From Alishewanella jeotgali KCTC 22429 (lineage in GTDB: Bacteria; Pseudomonadota; Gammaproteobacteria; Enterobacterales; Alteromonadaceae), in NCBI RefSeq assembly GCF_000245735.1, contig NZ_AHTH01000055.1, forward strand, positions 53,370 to 117,369: a stretch of 64,000 bases of DNA, in the 5' to 3' direction. A program made the translations under genes and the position numbers. Shown here one piece after another: positions 46,337 through 55,936 of this stretch (positions are counted from its first letter, which is position 1; each line of letters begins with the position of its first letter). Under the pieces are notes generated by a model. That model was not told where the DNA came from. It did not search any database and saw nothing but the letters and a program-made list of their open reading frames with translations.

Positions 46337-48292
46337 CTACTTACGATTTAAGCGGTTATTCACCAGAATTTCAACTACTGACGGATCAGCCAGAGTTGAA
46401 ATATCACCTAATTGGTCATGCTCATTCGCGGCAATCTTCCGCAGAATACGGCGCATAATCTTACCTGAGCGGGTCTTCGGTAGGCCTGCTGGAGCCCACT
46501 GTATCAGATCCGGACTGGCAATAGGTGAAATTTCTTCACGTACCCAGGCGCGAATGGCTTTCGTCAGATCTTCACTGGGTTCAACACCAACCCGTGGCGT
46601 GACATAAACATAAATACCCTGGCCCTTAATATCGTGCGGATAGCCAACCACAGCGGCTTCGGCGATAGCTTCATGCGCTACCAGGCAGCTTTCGATTTCC
46701 GCAGTGCCCAGACGGTGGCCTGAGACGTTTAACACATCATCGACCCGGCCGGTTAACCAGTAATAACCATCTTCATCCCGGCGCGAACCGTCGCCGGTAA
46801 AGTAACTGCCCGGATAGGTGCTGAAATAGGTTTGTTCAAAACGCTCGTGATCGCCATACAGGGTACGCATTTGACCCGGCCAGCTGTCGGTAATTACCAG
46901 ATTGCCTTCGCCAGCGCCAGTGACCGTTTTACCCTCGTTATCAACGATAGCCGGTTTAACGCCAAAGAAAGGACGGGTCGCTGAGCCGGGCTTTAAAGCA
47001 GTGGCACCCGGTAACGGCGTGATCAAAATGCCGCCGGTCTCAGTTTGCCACCAGGTATCGACGATAGGGCAGTTACCCTTACCGAATTTATCGTGATACC
47101 AGTTCCAAGCCTCAGGATTGATAGGTTCACCGACACTACCCAGTACCCGTAAAGAGTTCAGGTTGGTGCCCTCGACTGGCGTTTCACCATGTGCCATCAG
47201 GGCACGAATGGCGGTTGGCGCGGTATACAGAATATTGACCTGATATTTGTCGACAATCTGCGCGATACGCTTCACGCTGGGGTAGGTTGGTACCCCTTCA
47301 AACATCACGCTGCTAGCCCCGTTGGCCAGCGGGCCATAAACAATATAGCTGTGACCGGTTACCCAGCCAACGTCAGCGGCGCACCAGTAGATATCACCAT
47401 CGTGGTAATCGAACACATACTGATGGGTCATAGAGGCATACACCAGATAGCCACCCGTTGTGTGCAGTACCCCTTTGGGCTTACCTGTTGAGCCGGAGGT
47501 ATAAAGAATAAATAGTGGATCTTCGGCGTTCATCGGCTCAGGCGCGCACTCTTTTGGCTGCGCAGCAATCAGTTCGTGATACCACAGATCGCGGCCCTGA
47601 TGAAAATCAATCGGCTTACCAACGTGTTTAATCACAATAACGTTCTGCACCGGATTGGCATCACCCAGATGCGCCAAAGCGATATCAGTATTATCTTTCA
47701 GGTTGGTGGCCCGGCTACCACGCAGGGCCTGATCGGTGGTGATCACCAGCTTGGAATCACAGTCGGTGATCCGGCTACCCAGCGCATCCGGTGAGAATCC
47801 AGCAAAAACCACTGAGTGTACGGCGCCAATGCGGGCGCAAGCCAGTAACGCTACTGCCGCCTGCGGGATCATCGGCAGATAAATCGTCACCCGATCTCCT
47901 TTACCAACGCCCAGCGCACGCATGGCGTTAGCCAATTGGCAGGTCTCTTCGTATAACTCGCGATACGTGACTTTTTTCTCAACACCGGGCTCATCGCCTT
48001 CCCAATAAAAGGCAACCTGACCGCCCCGCGTTGCCAGATGACGGTCCAGACAGTTAACGCTGGCATTCAGCACACCGTCAGCAAACCATTTGATGCTAAC
48101 GTTACCCAAAGCGAAACTGGTGTCCTTTACCTGGGTATAAGGCTTGATCCAGTCCAGTCTTTTACCGTGTTCGTTCCAGAAAGCTTCCGGCTGCTCTACC
48201 GATCCGCGATACATCTCAAGATATTGCTCATTGGTGACATGAGCGCGTTGTTTGATGGTTTCCGGTACCGGATAAAGTGTTGCTTGTGTCAT
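46337..48292 (-). CDS. acs: Acetyl-CoA synthetase Acs
   Basis: Acs activates acetate to acetyl-CoA through an acetyl-adenylate, at low acetate levels. The 651-residue protein has the AMP-binding motif [38 protein letters not shown] and [18 protein letters not shown] are in the second half. The C-terminal catalytic Lys is in [16 protein letters not shown], where acetylation usually silences the enzyme. GGGG lies before the ATG. The upstream 234 bases separate it from the porin gene and hold a candidate CrbR site. Confidence 0.98.
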   Translation of the reverse strand: MTQATLYPVPETIKQRAHVTNEQYLEMYRGSVEQPEAFWNEHGKRLDWIKPYTQVKDTSFALGNVSIKWFADGVLNASVNCLDRHLATRGGQVAFYWEGDEPGVEKKVTYRELYEETCQLANAMRALGVGKGDRVTIYLPMIPQAAVALLACARIGAVHSVVFAGFSPDALGSRITDCDSKLVITTDQALRGSRATNLKDNTDIALAHLGDANPVQNVIVIKHVGKPIDFHQGRDLWYHELIAAQPKECAPEPMNAEDPLFILYTSGSTGKPKGVLHTTGGYLVYASMTHQYVFDYHDGDIYWCAADVGWVTGHSYIVYGPLANGASSVMFEGVPTYPSVKRIAQIVDKYQVNILYTAPTAIRALMAHGETPVEGTNLNSLRVLGSVGEPINPEAWNWYHDKFGKGNCPIVDTWWQTETGGILITPLPGATALKPGSATRPFFGVKPAIVDNEGKTVTGAGEGNLVITDSWPGQMRTLYGDHERFEQTYFSTYPGSYFTGDGSRRDEDGYYWLTGRVDDVLNVSGHRLGTAEIESCLVAHEAIAEAAVVGYPHDIKGQGIYVYVTPRVGVEPSEDLTKAIRAWVREEISPIASPDLIQWAPAGLPKTRSGKIMRRILRKIAANEHDQLGDISTLADPSVVEILVNNRLNRK

Positions 48293-48526
48293 AACATCCC
48301 CTGCGGAGCTTATTAAAATAATGAGGTATTTCTAAAGGAGCATTCACATAAAAGGAATTAGACCATAGTCTAGACGAGCTGCTGCGGTTATGCGAACTGC
48401 GACTAAAGGCTAATTGCACATAATGATAGTGTCGACCAAAGTTTACAAAGAAGAGACTGCCAGCTGTAGTTTCTGTAAAATAACCGCGAAGACAGTAAAA
48501 CTATAAAAACCAATGGAGAACTCCAG
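48293..48526. promoter_or_regulatory. acs/porin divergent regulatory region
   Basis: There is no gene here. Besides the TAGAC repeat at 48359-48372 there is a degenerate copy, CGACTAAAGGCT (48400-48411). TAAAAT near 48475 may be a -10 for the porin gene. No standard -35/-10 pair is evident close to acs, which fits an activator-dependent promoter. Confidence 0.45.
48359..48372. promoter_or_regulatory. Inverted repeat TAGAC-CATA-GTCTA upstream of acs, candidate CrbR operator
   Basis: The arms TAGAC and GTCTA are perfectly complementary. The centre, GACCATAGTC, matches the core GAC-Y-N-TA-GTC found at 18846-18857 and 41832-41843. It lies about 67-80 bases upstream of the acs start codon. Confidence 0.5.
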
Positions 48527-49696
48527 ATGAGACAAAGAAAGACGCTCAACGCCCTGACTGCAGCTGTGGCACTCGCTCTGACAGCAGGTGCGGCTCAGGC
48601 TAATAACGGTTTTAAGGTTGGCGATACCGAAGTTACCTACGGTGGTTTTATTAAATTAGATATGATGTATACAGAGTCAGACGGCGAGATTGCGGCGTTA
48701 GGTCGGGATTTATACGTACCATCTTTGACTCCGATTGGTGGCAATAGCACCTCACGTTTTGATTCGCATGCCCGCCAGTCACGTTTCTTCTTCGGCACTT
48801 CAACTGACTTAGGTAACGGTGAGAAGCTTACCGGTCGTTTAGAATTCGATATGATGACCAGCACCAATGGTAATGATGAGCGCACCACCAACGGCTATAG
48901 CCCCGTTATTCGGCATGCCTTTGTTACCTACAAAAACTGGACTGTTGGCCAAACCTGGTCGAACTTCATGGATTTACAATCCTTACCTGATACGCTTGAT
49001 TTCGTGGGTAATACGGATGCCGCAGTCTTTATCCGGCAACCTCAGGTTCGTTATACGTCCGGCAATTTCTCTGTAGCGATTGAAAACCCAGAAAGTACCG
49101 TAACGCCATTCGGCGGTGGCGGTCGCATTACCACCGATGATAATGCGACGCCGGATCTAACCTTCGGTTACAACTTTAAAGCCGGTAATGCGTCTTTCCG
49201 TCTGGGTGGTTTATTGCGGCAAATCGCCATCGACGAAGGTGTGTTTGACGATACCGTCACCTCTTACGGTGTTTCGTTCAGCGGTAAGTTTAATCTGGCA
49301 AATAATGACGATATCCGTTTTACCCTGAACCATGGTAAGGGCTTAGGCCGTTATGTGGGCTTAAATACCATTAATGGCGCTGTGTTAACAGGCACTACTA
49401 ATGCGGCCCGGCTGGAAGCAATTGACGTAACCGCATTCTCTGTAGCTTATCGGCATTTGTGGAACGACAAGTGGCGTTCTACCTTCCTGTATTCGATGTT
49501 AAGCGCTGATAACGATACCACCTTAACCGGAACCGGCGTGACTAAGAGTACCCACAGCTACAGCGCTAATGCTCTGTATCAGTTCAATCCGAAGTTTATG
49601 ATGGGTATTGAATATAAGTTTGCGAATCGTGAAATTGAAAGCGGTCGCGACGGTGATATGCATCGCATTCAGTTTAGCGCCAAGTACGACTTCTAA
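48527..49696 (+). CDS. DcaP-family outer membrane porin
   Basis: The 389-residue protein has a signal peptide, with LTAAVALALTAGAAQAN as the hydrophobic core and cleavage after AQA (about residue 25). A beta-barrel follows with GFIKLDMMY near the N-terminus, SHARQSRFFFGTSTDL, and WTVGQTWSNFMDLQSLPDTL. The C-terminal residue is Phe, as for BAM substrates. DcaP-like trimeric porins take up organic acids in relatives; the substrate here is unknown. GGAG lies 8 bases before the ATG. It is divergent from acs and may share its regulation. Confidence 0.83.
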   Translation: MRQRKTLNALTAAVALALTAGAAQANNGFKVGDTEVTYGGFIKLDMMYTESDGEIAALGRDLYVPSLTPIGGNSTSRFDSHARQSRFFFGTSTDLGNGEKLTGRLEFDMMTSTNGNDERTTNGYSPVIRHAFVTYKNWTVGQTWSNFMDLQSLPDTLDFVGNTDAAVFIRQPQVRYTSGNFSVAIENPESTVTPFGGGGRITTDDNATPDLTFGYNFKAGNASFRLGGLLRQIAIDEGVFDDTVTSYGVSFSGKFNLANNDDIRFTLNHGKGLGRYVGLNTINGAVLTGTTNAARLEAIDVTAFSVAYRHLWNDKWRSTFLYSMLSADNDTTLTGTGVTKSTHSYSANALYQFNPKFMMGIEYKFANREIESGRDGDMHRIQFSAKYDF

Positions 49697-49715
49697 GTAA
49701 GGCTAATGCCCAACT

Positions 49716-49744
49716 AAAAACCACCGCTTTGACGGTGGTTTTTT
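49716..49744 (+). terminator. Rho-independent terminator after the porin gene
   Basis: AAACCACCG-CTTTGA-CGGTGGTTTTTT, stem and T-run 20-48 bases past the stop. Confidence 0.93.
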
Positions 49745-49851
49745 ATTGCCGCCAGTTTGCTTGAGGTTGGCGTTGTTGGCTGAGTGTTTCGATCCGACGT
49801 CGATGTACTCAAAAAAAGATATCGAAAAGAAAGATACTTGTAAGAAGATAA

Positions 49852-49878
49852 TAAAAAAGCCGGCATTTGCCGGCTTTT
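49852..49878 (-). terminator. Rho-independent terminator after rne
   Basis: AAAAGCCGGC-(4-base loop)-GCCGGCTTTT, followed on the minus strand by TTATTATC. The 10-bp stem is perfect. Confidence 0.9.
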
Positions 49879-49893
49879 CCACAGAGCGGTGAT

Positions 49894-52800
49894 TTACTCC
49901 GCTTGACCCGGTTTGGTCATAGGCGCAGATACTGCCTGACGGGCAAAGGCTGAACCGGCTGGCCGCTCAGACGATTGCACCGGCGGACGCTGTTCGGCGC
50001 TGGCAGCATTGATCACGATCTCCTGCTGAGTATCGGTAACTGCCGCTGGTTTAGTCATTTCCGCGACTACCATATTACCAAAGCGGCTGCCAGCAGGGCG
50101 CTTGGCCGTAGCAGGTGCTACTGCTGTTTCAACTGCAACGGTTGCTGCTGCTTCAACTGGCGCGGCTGCTGTTGGCTGCACTGGTGCTGCTGTGGCTAAT
50201 TCAGTGGTTGCGGCTTGCTCAACGGCCGGCTCTAACGCCAGGCTTTGTTGTTCAGGGCTGCTCTGGCTGGCGACCGCGTCCTCAGTTGTCGAAACCTCTG
50301 CTGCTGCCACATCAGTCTCAGCAACCGGACCTTGCGTTGCGGCATCAGCTGTATCCGCTTTTGTCGTACGACGACGGCTGCGGCTACGGGCTGGTTTGTC
50401 TTCAGCATCGACAGGGCTTTCTTCTGACGTAGCTGTCTTAACAGCGTCGTCAGTAGCCACCTCAACTGCGACAACCACAGGCTCTGCGACCGTCTCAGTA
50501 ACAAGCTCTGAGGCGACAGTCGCTGCAGTCTCGGCTGTGGCTGCAGCAACAGGGGTCTCTGCTTGGCTACTAACAGCAGCTTGTTCCGCTATGACAGTGG
50601 CTGTTACCGTTTCATCTGCGGCAGCTGTTTCCTCAATGGCATTATCGGTTTGCTCTTTGCGACGCTTTTGACCGGCAGCGCGCAGATGACGTGGTGAACG
50701 ACGGCTACGGCTGCGCGGCTCAGCAGCTTCTGCGGCATCATCAGCTAACACCTCAGTTTCAGGCGCGACTGCTGAGGCAACAGTGGCTTGAACCCCAGTA
50801 TCAACAACAGTGTCAACAATAGTATCAACTACAGCCTCAGGCGCCTTGGTCAGGGCTTCTGGCGCTGCGTCAACCACAGCGGTCGCAGCTGCACTGACTG
50901 CAGGCTCAGCAGCGGTTACCGGCGTTTCTGTTGCAGCAGCGTTAGCGACGGCTTCTGCTTTTGCTACCCGTACCGAACGTTGTAACTGACGACGGGCCCG
51001 ACGCTCAGCGGCAGCGGCGCGGCTATTTGGCTCGTCCGCTTCCTCACGTTCTACCTTATCCACCTTAGCTTCAGCTTGCGCTTTACGGGCCTCTTGCTGC
51101 CGTGGCTGACGTTCTTGTTGCTTCGGACGCTCCTGGCGCTCCGGGCGACTGGCCGGGCTTGCTTTTTCTTCGCTTACCTTGTCCTGTGCTTTATCGGCAA
51201 CTTTCTCAACCTGATCGCGACGCTTGTTGTTACGATTATTGCGTCTTCTGCTATCGCCACGTTCACCGCGCTCACCACGTTGTTCCGGACGAGCAGCTGA
51301 TTTCTCTTTCGGTTTATCCGCCGGTTTTTCCGCTGCCGGTGCGGCAAACAAACCCGATAACCAACTTCCTAAACGACTGAATAAACCAGGTGTGCTGGCC
51401 ACAGGGGCAGCAACTTCGGCAACGACAGCTTTCGGTTGCGGTGCCGGCGCAGCAGTTTGCGCCATACTCAGTGCCGATACTGCCGGCTTTTCTTTTACCG
51501 CATCCGAAGCAGGCTGATACAGCTTGGTGGTGTGCTCTGGAACCTTGGTCAGGTTATAGCTGACATCTTCGATCTCTTCATCGATACGGATGCGGATCAC
51601 TTCGTAGTTTGGTGTTTCCAGATGCTCATTCGGGATCACATACACCTGGACGCCATTGCGCTGCTCGATGCGACGTACACCTTCACGTTTTTCGTTCATC
51701 AGATAAGTAGCAACTGATACCGGCACCTGTGCCTGCACCTGGCTGGTGTTATCTTTAATCGCTTCTTCTTCGATTAAACGTAAAATTGACAGGGCAGAGG
51801 ACTCAACACTGCGGATAGTGCCGCGGCCATGACAACGCGGACAGACATGACCGGCTGACTCACCCAGTGACGGACGTAAACGCTGCCGTGACATTTCCAG
51901 CAGACCAAAACGTGAAATCCGGCCAATTTGTACCCTAGCACGGTCTTGCTTCACGGCGTCTTTTAAACGGTTTTCCACTTCACGCTGATGCCGTACCGGC
52001 GTCATATCGATAAAGTCGATCACGATCAGACCGCCCAGGTCACGTAAGCGCAGTTGGCGGGCGATTTCATCGGCCGCTTCCAGGTTGGTATTAAAGGCGG
52101 TTTCCTCGATATCGCCGCCTTTAGTGGCTTTCGAGGAGTTAATATCAATCGCAGTTAAGGCTTCGGTGCTGTCGATAACGATAGAACCACCAGAGGGTAA
52201 CCGTACTTCACGGCGGAAGGCGGTTTCGATCTGGTTTTCAATCTGATAGTGCATAAACAGCGGCACTTCACCCTGATACATCTTCACGCGGTGCGCGAAG
52301 TCAGGGCGGAATTGCTGGATATAAACCTTGGCTTCTTCGAAAATCTTCTGGCTGTCGATCAGGATCTCACCGACATCGCGGCGCAGATAATCACGAATAG
52401 CACGGAAAACCACATTGCTTTCCTGGTGGATCAGGAAAGGCGCGGCACGCTTCTGCGCTTCTTCGGTAATCGCCGACCAGTGTTTCAGCAGGGCTTTTAA
52501 GTCGTAATCCAGTTCTTCATAGGATTTGCCGACGCCAGCAGTACGCACGATCAGACCCATGCCATCCGGCATTTCCAGCTGGCCTAAGGAATCTTTTAAT
52601 TCCTGACGCTCATCGCCTTCTATACGGCGGGAAATGCCACCGGCGCGCGGGTTGTTCGGCATCAGTACCAGGTAAGAACCGGCGAGACTGATAAAGGTGG
52701 TCAGCGCGGCGCCTTTTTGGCCACGTTCTTCTTTATCAATCTGGATAATGACTTCCTGACCTTCTTTTACCACTTCTTTGATGTTTGGACGACCATCGAA

Positions 52801-53049
52801 GCTGTAACCGGCAGGGAAATATTCGCGGGAGATTTCTTTTAATGGCAGGAAACCATGGCGCTCAGCACCGTAGTCAACGAAGGCGGCTTCTAAACTCGGC
52901 TCGACCCGCGTGATTTTACCTTTGTAAATATTGGCTTTCTTTTGTTCATGGCCTGGGCTTTCAATGTCCAGGTCGTACAGTTTCTGGCCATCGACCAGGG
53001 CTACGCGGATTTCTTCTTCCTGCGTGGCATTAATTAACATTCTTTTCAT
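49894..53049 (-). CDS. rne: Ribonuclease E
   Basis: RNase E is the main endoribonuclease of mRNA decay and rRNA/tRNA processing and the scaffold of the degradosome. The 1051-residue protein has an S1 domain (about 35-125), the catalytic DNase I-like part with [15 protein letters not shown] and [13 protein letters not shown] (metal-binding Asp), and the zinc-link CPRCHGRGT. After about residue 520 it is low-complexity: an Arg-rich part, then long Ala/Thr/Val/Glu stretches. [17 protein letters not shown] matches the RNA-binding AR2 element of E. coli. Two related motifs, [18 protein letters not shown] and [19 protein letters not shown], end the protein. The leader is 500 bases and structured. 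Confidence 0.97.
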   Translation of the reverse strand: MKRMLINATQEEEIRVALVDGQKLYDLDIESPGHEQKKANIYKGKITRVEPSLEAAFVDYGAERHGFLPLKEISREYFPAGYSFDGRPNIKEVVKEGQEVIIQIDKEERGQKGAALTTFISLAGSYLVLMPNNPRAGGISRRIEGDERQELKDSLGQLEMPDGMGLIVRTAGVGKSYEELDYDLKALLKHWSAITEEAQKRAAPFLIHQESNVVFRAIRDYLRRDVGEILIDSQKIFEEAKVYIQQFRPDFAHRVKMYQGEVPLFMHYQIENQIETAFRREVRLPSGGSIVIDSTEALTAIDINSSKATKGGDIEETAFNTNLEAADEIARQLRLRDLGGLIVIDFIDMTPVRHQREVENRLKDAVKQDRARVQIGRISRFGLLEMSRQRLRPSLGESAGHVCPRCHGRGTIRSVESSALSILRLIEEEAIKDNTSQVQAQVPVSVATYLMNEKREGVRRIEQRNGVQVYVIPNEHLETPNYEVIRIRIDEEIEDVSYNLTKVPEHTTKLYQPASDAVKEKPAVSALSMAQTAAPAPQPKAVVAEVAAPVASTPGLFSRLGSWLSGLFAAPAAEKPADKPKEKSAARPEQRGERGERGDSRRRNNRNNKRRDQVEKVADKAQDKVSEEKASPASRPERQERPKQQERQPRQQEARKAQAEAKVDKVEREEADEPNSRAAAAERRARRQLQRSVRVAKAEAVANAAATETPVTAAEPAVSAAATAVVDAAPEALTKAPEAVVDTIVDTVVDTGVQATVASAVAPETEVLADDAAEAAEPRSRSRRSPRHLRAAGQKRRKEQTDNAIEETAAADETVTATVIAEQAAVSSQAETPVAAATAETAATVASELVTETVAEPVVVAVEVATDDAVKTATSEESPVDAEDKPARSRSRRRTTKADTADAATQGPVAETDVAAAEVSTTEDAVASQSSPEQQSLALEPAVEQAATTELATAAPVQPTAAAPVEAAATVAVETAVAPATAKRPAGSRFGNMVVAEMTKPAAVTDTQQEIVINAASAEQRPPVQSSERPAGSAFARQAVSAPMTKPGQAE

Positions 53050-53555
53050 TGTATGGTGACTCTATTGCGAAGCCACAACACAACAACCGGGCACCTGAGT
53101 GTCAGCCGTTATCAAACACAGAAGGGTGCAGTCTCACGACTGGGTGCTTGAGGGAACCTAATTTTACGTTTTACAACCCCGCTGCCGGCAAAATAGTGCC
53201 TGGCAGCGGGGTTTTCGTTATGCTTTCTGACACACAGCGCCTGCAGGCGTTGTGTTCTGACTAATCTTTACTGTTGTTGCCCGGTGACCGGACTTTGTGT
53301 TTTGCCGTTGTTGGTAACAAATTACTCAACATTACCTCAGGCAAGTGGCAGTGGATTAACGCCGGGGTTATAAAAAACATTGGTTTTCACCACGATTTCG
53401 GTATGATCACATCCCCTGACGGTGCCGCACAAATTCTCTTATGTCACTTTGAGCGCCCTAATTGCCGTATTTCGGCACAATTAGCGGGCTGATTATCCCA
53501 CTAATCTGCGCTGATTAGCAACTGAATTGTAATTTTAGCTGAGTATTTTGCAAAC
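53050..53555. promoter_or_regulatory. rne/rluC divergent region with structured rne leader
   Basis: No gene is supported in these 506 bases, although two short plus-strand frames are open. Three inverted repeats stand out. The first is 53175-53213, a 12-bp perfect stem extended by GGCA/TGCC. The second is 53232-53255, about 10 bp. The third is 53455-53489, AT-rich and bulged. In gammaproteobacteria the rne leader is long and its hairpins feed back on rne mRNA stability; I infer the same here. Confidence 0.55.
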
Positions 53556-54509
53556 ATGACCGATGAAATAAAATTGCCAGTACAAATGATTGAAATTGAA
53601 GATGATTTCATCGGTCAGCGCATAGACAACTTTTTAATCGCCCGGCTGCGCGGTGTACCAAAAAGTGTGATTTACCGCGTTTTGCGCAAAGGCGAGGTGC
53701 GGGTGAATAAAAAACGCATCAAACCTGAGTATAAATTAGAGCAGGGTGATGTGGTGCGGGTACCGCCGTTGAGCGTTGCCAGCGAACCCGATGCGGTATC
53801 AGTGAAACTGAGTCTGGTCAAAGATCTTGAGCAGCATATTTTGTATGAAGATAAAGATTTGATCGTACTGAATAAACCTTCGGGTATGGCGGTGCATGGT
53901 GGCAGTGGTTTGCAGTTTGGCGTAATCGAAGCGCTACGGGCGCTACGCCCGGACGCTAAGCATCTGGAATTGGTGCACCGGTTGGATCGCGATACCTCGG
54001 GCTGTTTGCTGATCGCAAAAAAACGCTCAGTTTTAACTCATTTACACGAGCAGCTACGCAATAAAACGGTAGAGAAAAAATACTGGGCGCTGGTTGCCGG
54101 CGATTGGGATAACAAAGTACGCAAGGTCACAGAGCCGCTGCGAAAAAATACGCTGCAGTCCGGTGAGCGGGTGGTCAAAGTGGATGCTGTGGAAGGCAAG
54201 CCATCGGAAACCCGGTTTCGGATTTTGCAGCGCTATCAGGAAGGCACCCTGGTTGAAGCCTTTCCGGTTACCGGCCGTACGCATCAGATCCGGGTTCATA
54301 CCGCCTGTAAAGGCCATCCGATTGCCTGTGATGACAAATACGGCGATAACCAGTTTAGCCAGCAGATGCAGCAAATTGGACTTAACCGGCTGTTTCTGCA
54401 TGCCTTTAGCTTAAGCTTTATCCATCCGATCAGCGAAACCACTATGCGCTTTGAAGCACCATTGGATTCGAAATTAAGCCAGACTCTGGAACGGTTAAAC
54501 CGTAAGTAA
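53556..54509 (+). CDS. rluC: 23S rRNA pseudouridine synthase RluC
   Basis: RluC makes pseudouridine at positions 955, 2504 and 2580 of 23S rRNA (E. coli numbering). The 317-residue protein has an N-terminal S4 domain (GVPKSVIYRVLRKGEVRVNK) and the catalytic Asp in LELVHRLDRDTSGCLLIAKK (about residues 134-153). PVTGRTHQIRVHTACKGHP is the second motif. The position next to rne, divergent from it, is conserved in gammaproteobacteria. It is followed 34 bases later by a HAD phosphatase gene. Confidence 0.95.
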   Translation: MTDEIKLPVQMIEIEDDFIGQRIDNFLIARLRGVPKSVIYRVLRKGEVRVNKKRIKPEYKLEQGDVVRVPPLSVASEPDAVSVKLSLVKDLEQHILYEDKDLIVLNKPSGMAVHGGSGLQFGVIEALRALRPDAKHLELVHRLDRDTSGCLLIAKKRSVLTHLHEQLRNKTVEKKYWALVAGDWDNKVRKVTEPLRKNTLQSGERVVKVDAVEGKPSETRFRILQRYQEGTLVEAFPVTGRTHQIRVHTACKGHPIACDDKYGDNQFSQQMQQIGLNRLFLHAFSLSFIHPISETTMRFEAPLDSKLSQTLERLNRK

Positions 54510-54543
54510 CAAGGTTAAAACAGCGTAACGACGCGGAGTAGTG

Positions 54544-55194
54544 ATGTCAGCAGTAAAACTGGTTATTTTCGATTGGGACGGTACCGTGATGGACTCGGTC
54601 GGACGTATTGTGTCCTCAATGCGCGCCGCCGCAGCCTTAACCGCATTAGAGGTACCCAGCCATGATGCGGTAAAACAAATTATTGGCCTGAGCCTGGATC
54701 CGGCCTTTGACCAGCTGTTTCCGACCGCCAATAAAGCCCAGCGGCAGCAGATATTTGAACATTACCGCGATCAATATGTGCTGCATGACACCACGCCTAC
54801 TCCCTTATTTGCAGGTGCTGAGGCAACGTTAAAGCAGCTGGCTGAGCAGAATATCCTGTTGGCAGTGGCAACCGGTAAGGCGCGCAAAGGGCTGGATCGG
54901 ATGTTTGCCGAAACCGGGCTGGCGCCATACTTTGCTACCAGCCGCTGTGCCGATGAAGCGCAGTCAAAGCCACATCCGGATATGCTTCAGCAAATTATCA
55001 CTGAACTCGGTGTTAATGCGGAACAGGCTATTATGGTCGGCGATACCAGCCATGACTTGAAGATGGCACAGGCGATTAATATGCCAAGGGTAGGGGTAAG
55101 CCATGGCGCCCATCCGGTATCGGTATTGGCGCAATATCAGCCGCTGGCGATTATTGACCACTTACCAGAGTTAACCTCACTGGTTTTGCAGTAA
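54544..55194 (+). CDS. HAD-superfamily hydrolase (phosphoglycolate phosphatase-like)
   Basis: The 216-residue protein has the HAD motifs: FDWDGTVMDS (nucleophile Asp and acid Asp), AVATGKARKGL (motif II region), a Lys in SKPHPDML and the acidic MVGDTSHDLKMAQAINMPRV. The cap domain is of the small alpha-helical type. The family includes phosphoglycolate phosphatases and nucleotide phosphatases; the substrate cannot be read. ATG 54544 has GGAG 5 bases upstream; a GTG is one codon earlier. It overlaps the convergent maf-type gene by 18 bases at the 3' end. Confidence 0.85.
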   Translation: MSAVKLVIFDWDGTVMDSVGRIVSSMRAAAALTALEVPSHDAVKQIIGLSLDPAFDQLFPTANKAQRQQIFEHYRDQYVLHDTTPTPLFAGAEATLKQLAEQNILLAVATGKARKGLDRMFAETGLAPYFATSRCADEAQSKPHPDMLQQIITELGVNAEQAIMVGDTSHDLKMAQAINMPRVGVSHGAHPVSVLAQYQPLAIIDHLPELTSLVLQ

Positions 55195-55782
55195 CAGATT
55201 TAAGCCTTCATGACGTAGCATCGCCAACAGCCTGATCACTGGTAAGCCAATCAGGCTGTTGGGGTCATCACCTTGCAGTTTGTCAAACAGGGCGATACCC
55301 AACCCCTCACTTTTAAAGCTGCCGGCGCAATCCAGCGGCTGTTCCCGCGCCACATAGTGGCGGATTTCGGCATCACTCAGCTCACGAAAATGCACCACAA
55401 AGGGGTCAATCGCTTGCTGAACCTTGCCGGTTGCTGCATTCACCACGGCCAGCCCGGTTAAAAACGTCACTGCCTGGCCGCTAAACCGTTTGAGCTGGGC
55501 TTCAGCATTAGCTACAGTATGCGGCTTACCAAGTATTTCACCCTGAAATACCGCGACCTGATCTGAACCGATAACTAAACCATCACTTAGCGTCGCCGCT
55601 ACAGCATTGGCTTTAGCGAGCGCCAGCCGGTTAACCAGGGCTTGTGCGGTTTCGTCAGGTAAAGGGCTTTCATCGACCTCGGGTTTAACACAGCTAAACT
55701 GTGTGGTCAGCTTTTGTAGCAAGGCGCGCCGGTAAACAGAGGTAGAGGCCAGATAGAGTGGCGGATGCTGCTGCGTAGTCAT
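55177..55782 (-). CDS. yceF: Maf-like nucleotide pyrophosphatase YceF
   Basis: This 201-residue protein belongs to the Maf/YceF family, which hydrolyses modified nucleotides such as m7GTP and may limit their entry into RNA. YLASTSVYRRALLQKL (about residues 10-25), GLVIGSDQVAVFQGEILGKP (about 69-88) and SFKSEGLGIALFDKLQGDDP (about 153-172) are family signatures. The context next to the yceD-rpmF-plsX unit, with yceF divergent from it, matches the E. coli yceF placement. It overlaps the HAD gene by 18 bases. Confidence 0.92.
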   Translation of the reverse strand: MTTQQHPPLYLASTSVYRRALLQKLTTQFSCVKPEVDESPLPDETAQALVNRLALAKANAVAATLSDGLVIGSDQVAVFQGEILGKPHTVANAEAQLKRFSGQAVTFLTGLAVVNAATGKVQQAIDPFVVHFRELSDAEIRHYVAREQPLDCAGSFKSEGLGIALFDKLQGDDPNSLIGLPVIRLLAMLRHEGLNLLLQNQ

Positions 55783-55831
55783 TTTTCATCCTTAGGGTGA
55801 TTTCACGCTATGATTCAGGGGGCGGGCGCAC

Positions 55832-55837
55832 TATAAT
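55832..55837 (+). promoter_or_regulatory. Upstream -10 element of the yceD-fab unit
   Basis: TATAAT lies 100 bases before yceD. It could be a second, upstream promoter giving a longer leader. No -35 of quality is seen. Confidence 0.35.
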
Positions 55838-55898
55838 GCCAAGCCGCGCTATTCGCCAGAAAGCTGCGAGAAATATGTTAAAAAACCTGCAGAACCCT

Positions 55899-55927
55899 TT
55901 GACACTCAGGGACTGCTTCTATATGAT
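55899..55927 (+). promoter_or_regulatory. Strong sigma-70 promoter next to the yceD start
   Basis: TTGACA (55899-55904), 17-base spacer, TATGAT (55922-55927). The predicted start of transcription falls 0-4 bases before the yceD ATG at 55937, and no ribosome site lies between. The mRNA would be nearly leaderless. Confidence 0.75.
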
Positions 55928-55936
55928 GCGCGCCTT

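Noticed and set aside
50102..50671. Long plus-strand open frame opposite the rne 3' half
   Set aside because: It is a shadow of the Ala/Thr/Val-rich repeats of RNase E, made of low-complexity Ser/Ala/Val sequence without a start signal.
53049..53492. Two short plus-strand open frames (71 and 72 codons) in the rne/rluC gap
   Set aside because: Neither has a convincing ribosome site or family resemblance, and the DNA is dominated by inverted repeats that suit an RNA leader.
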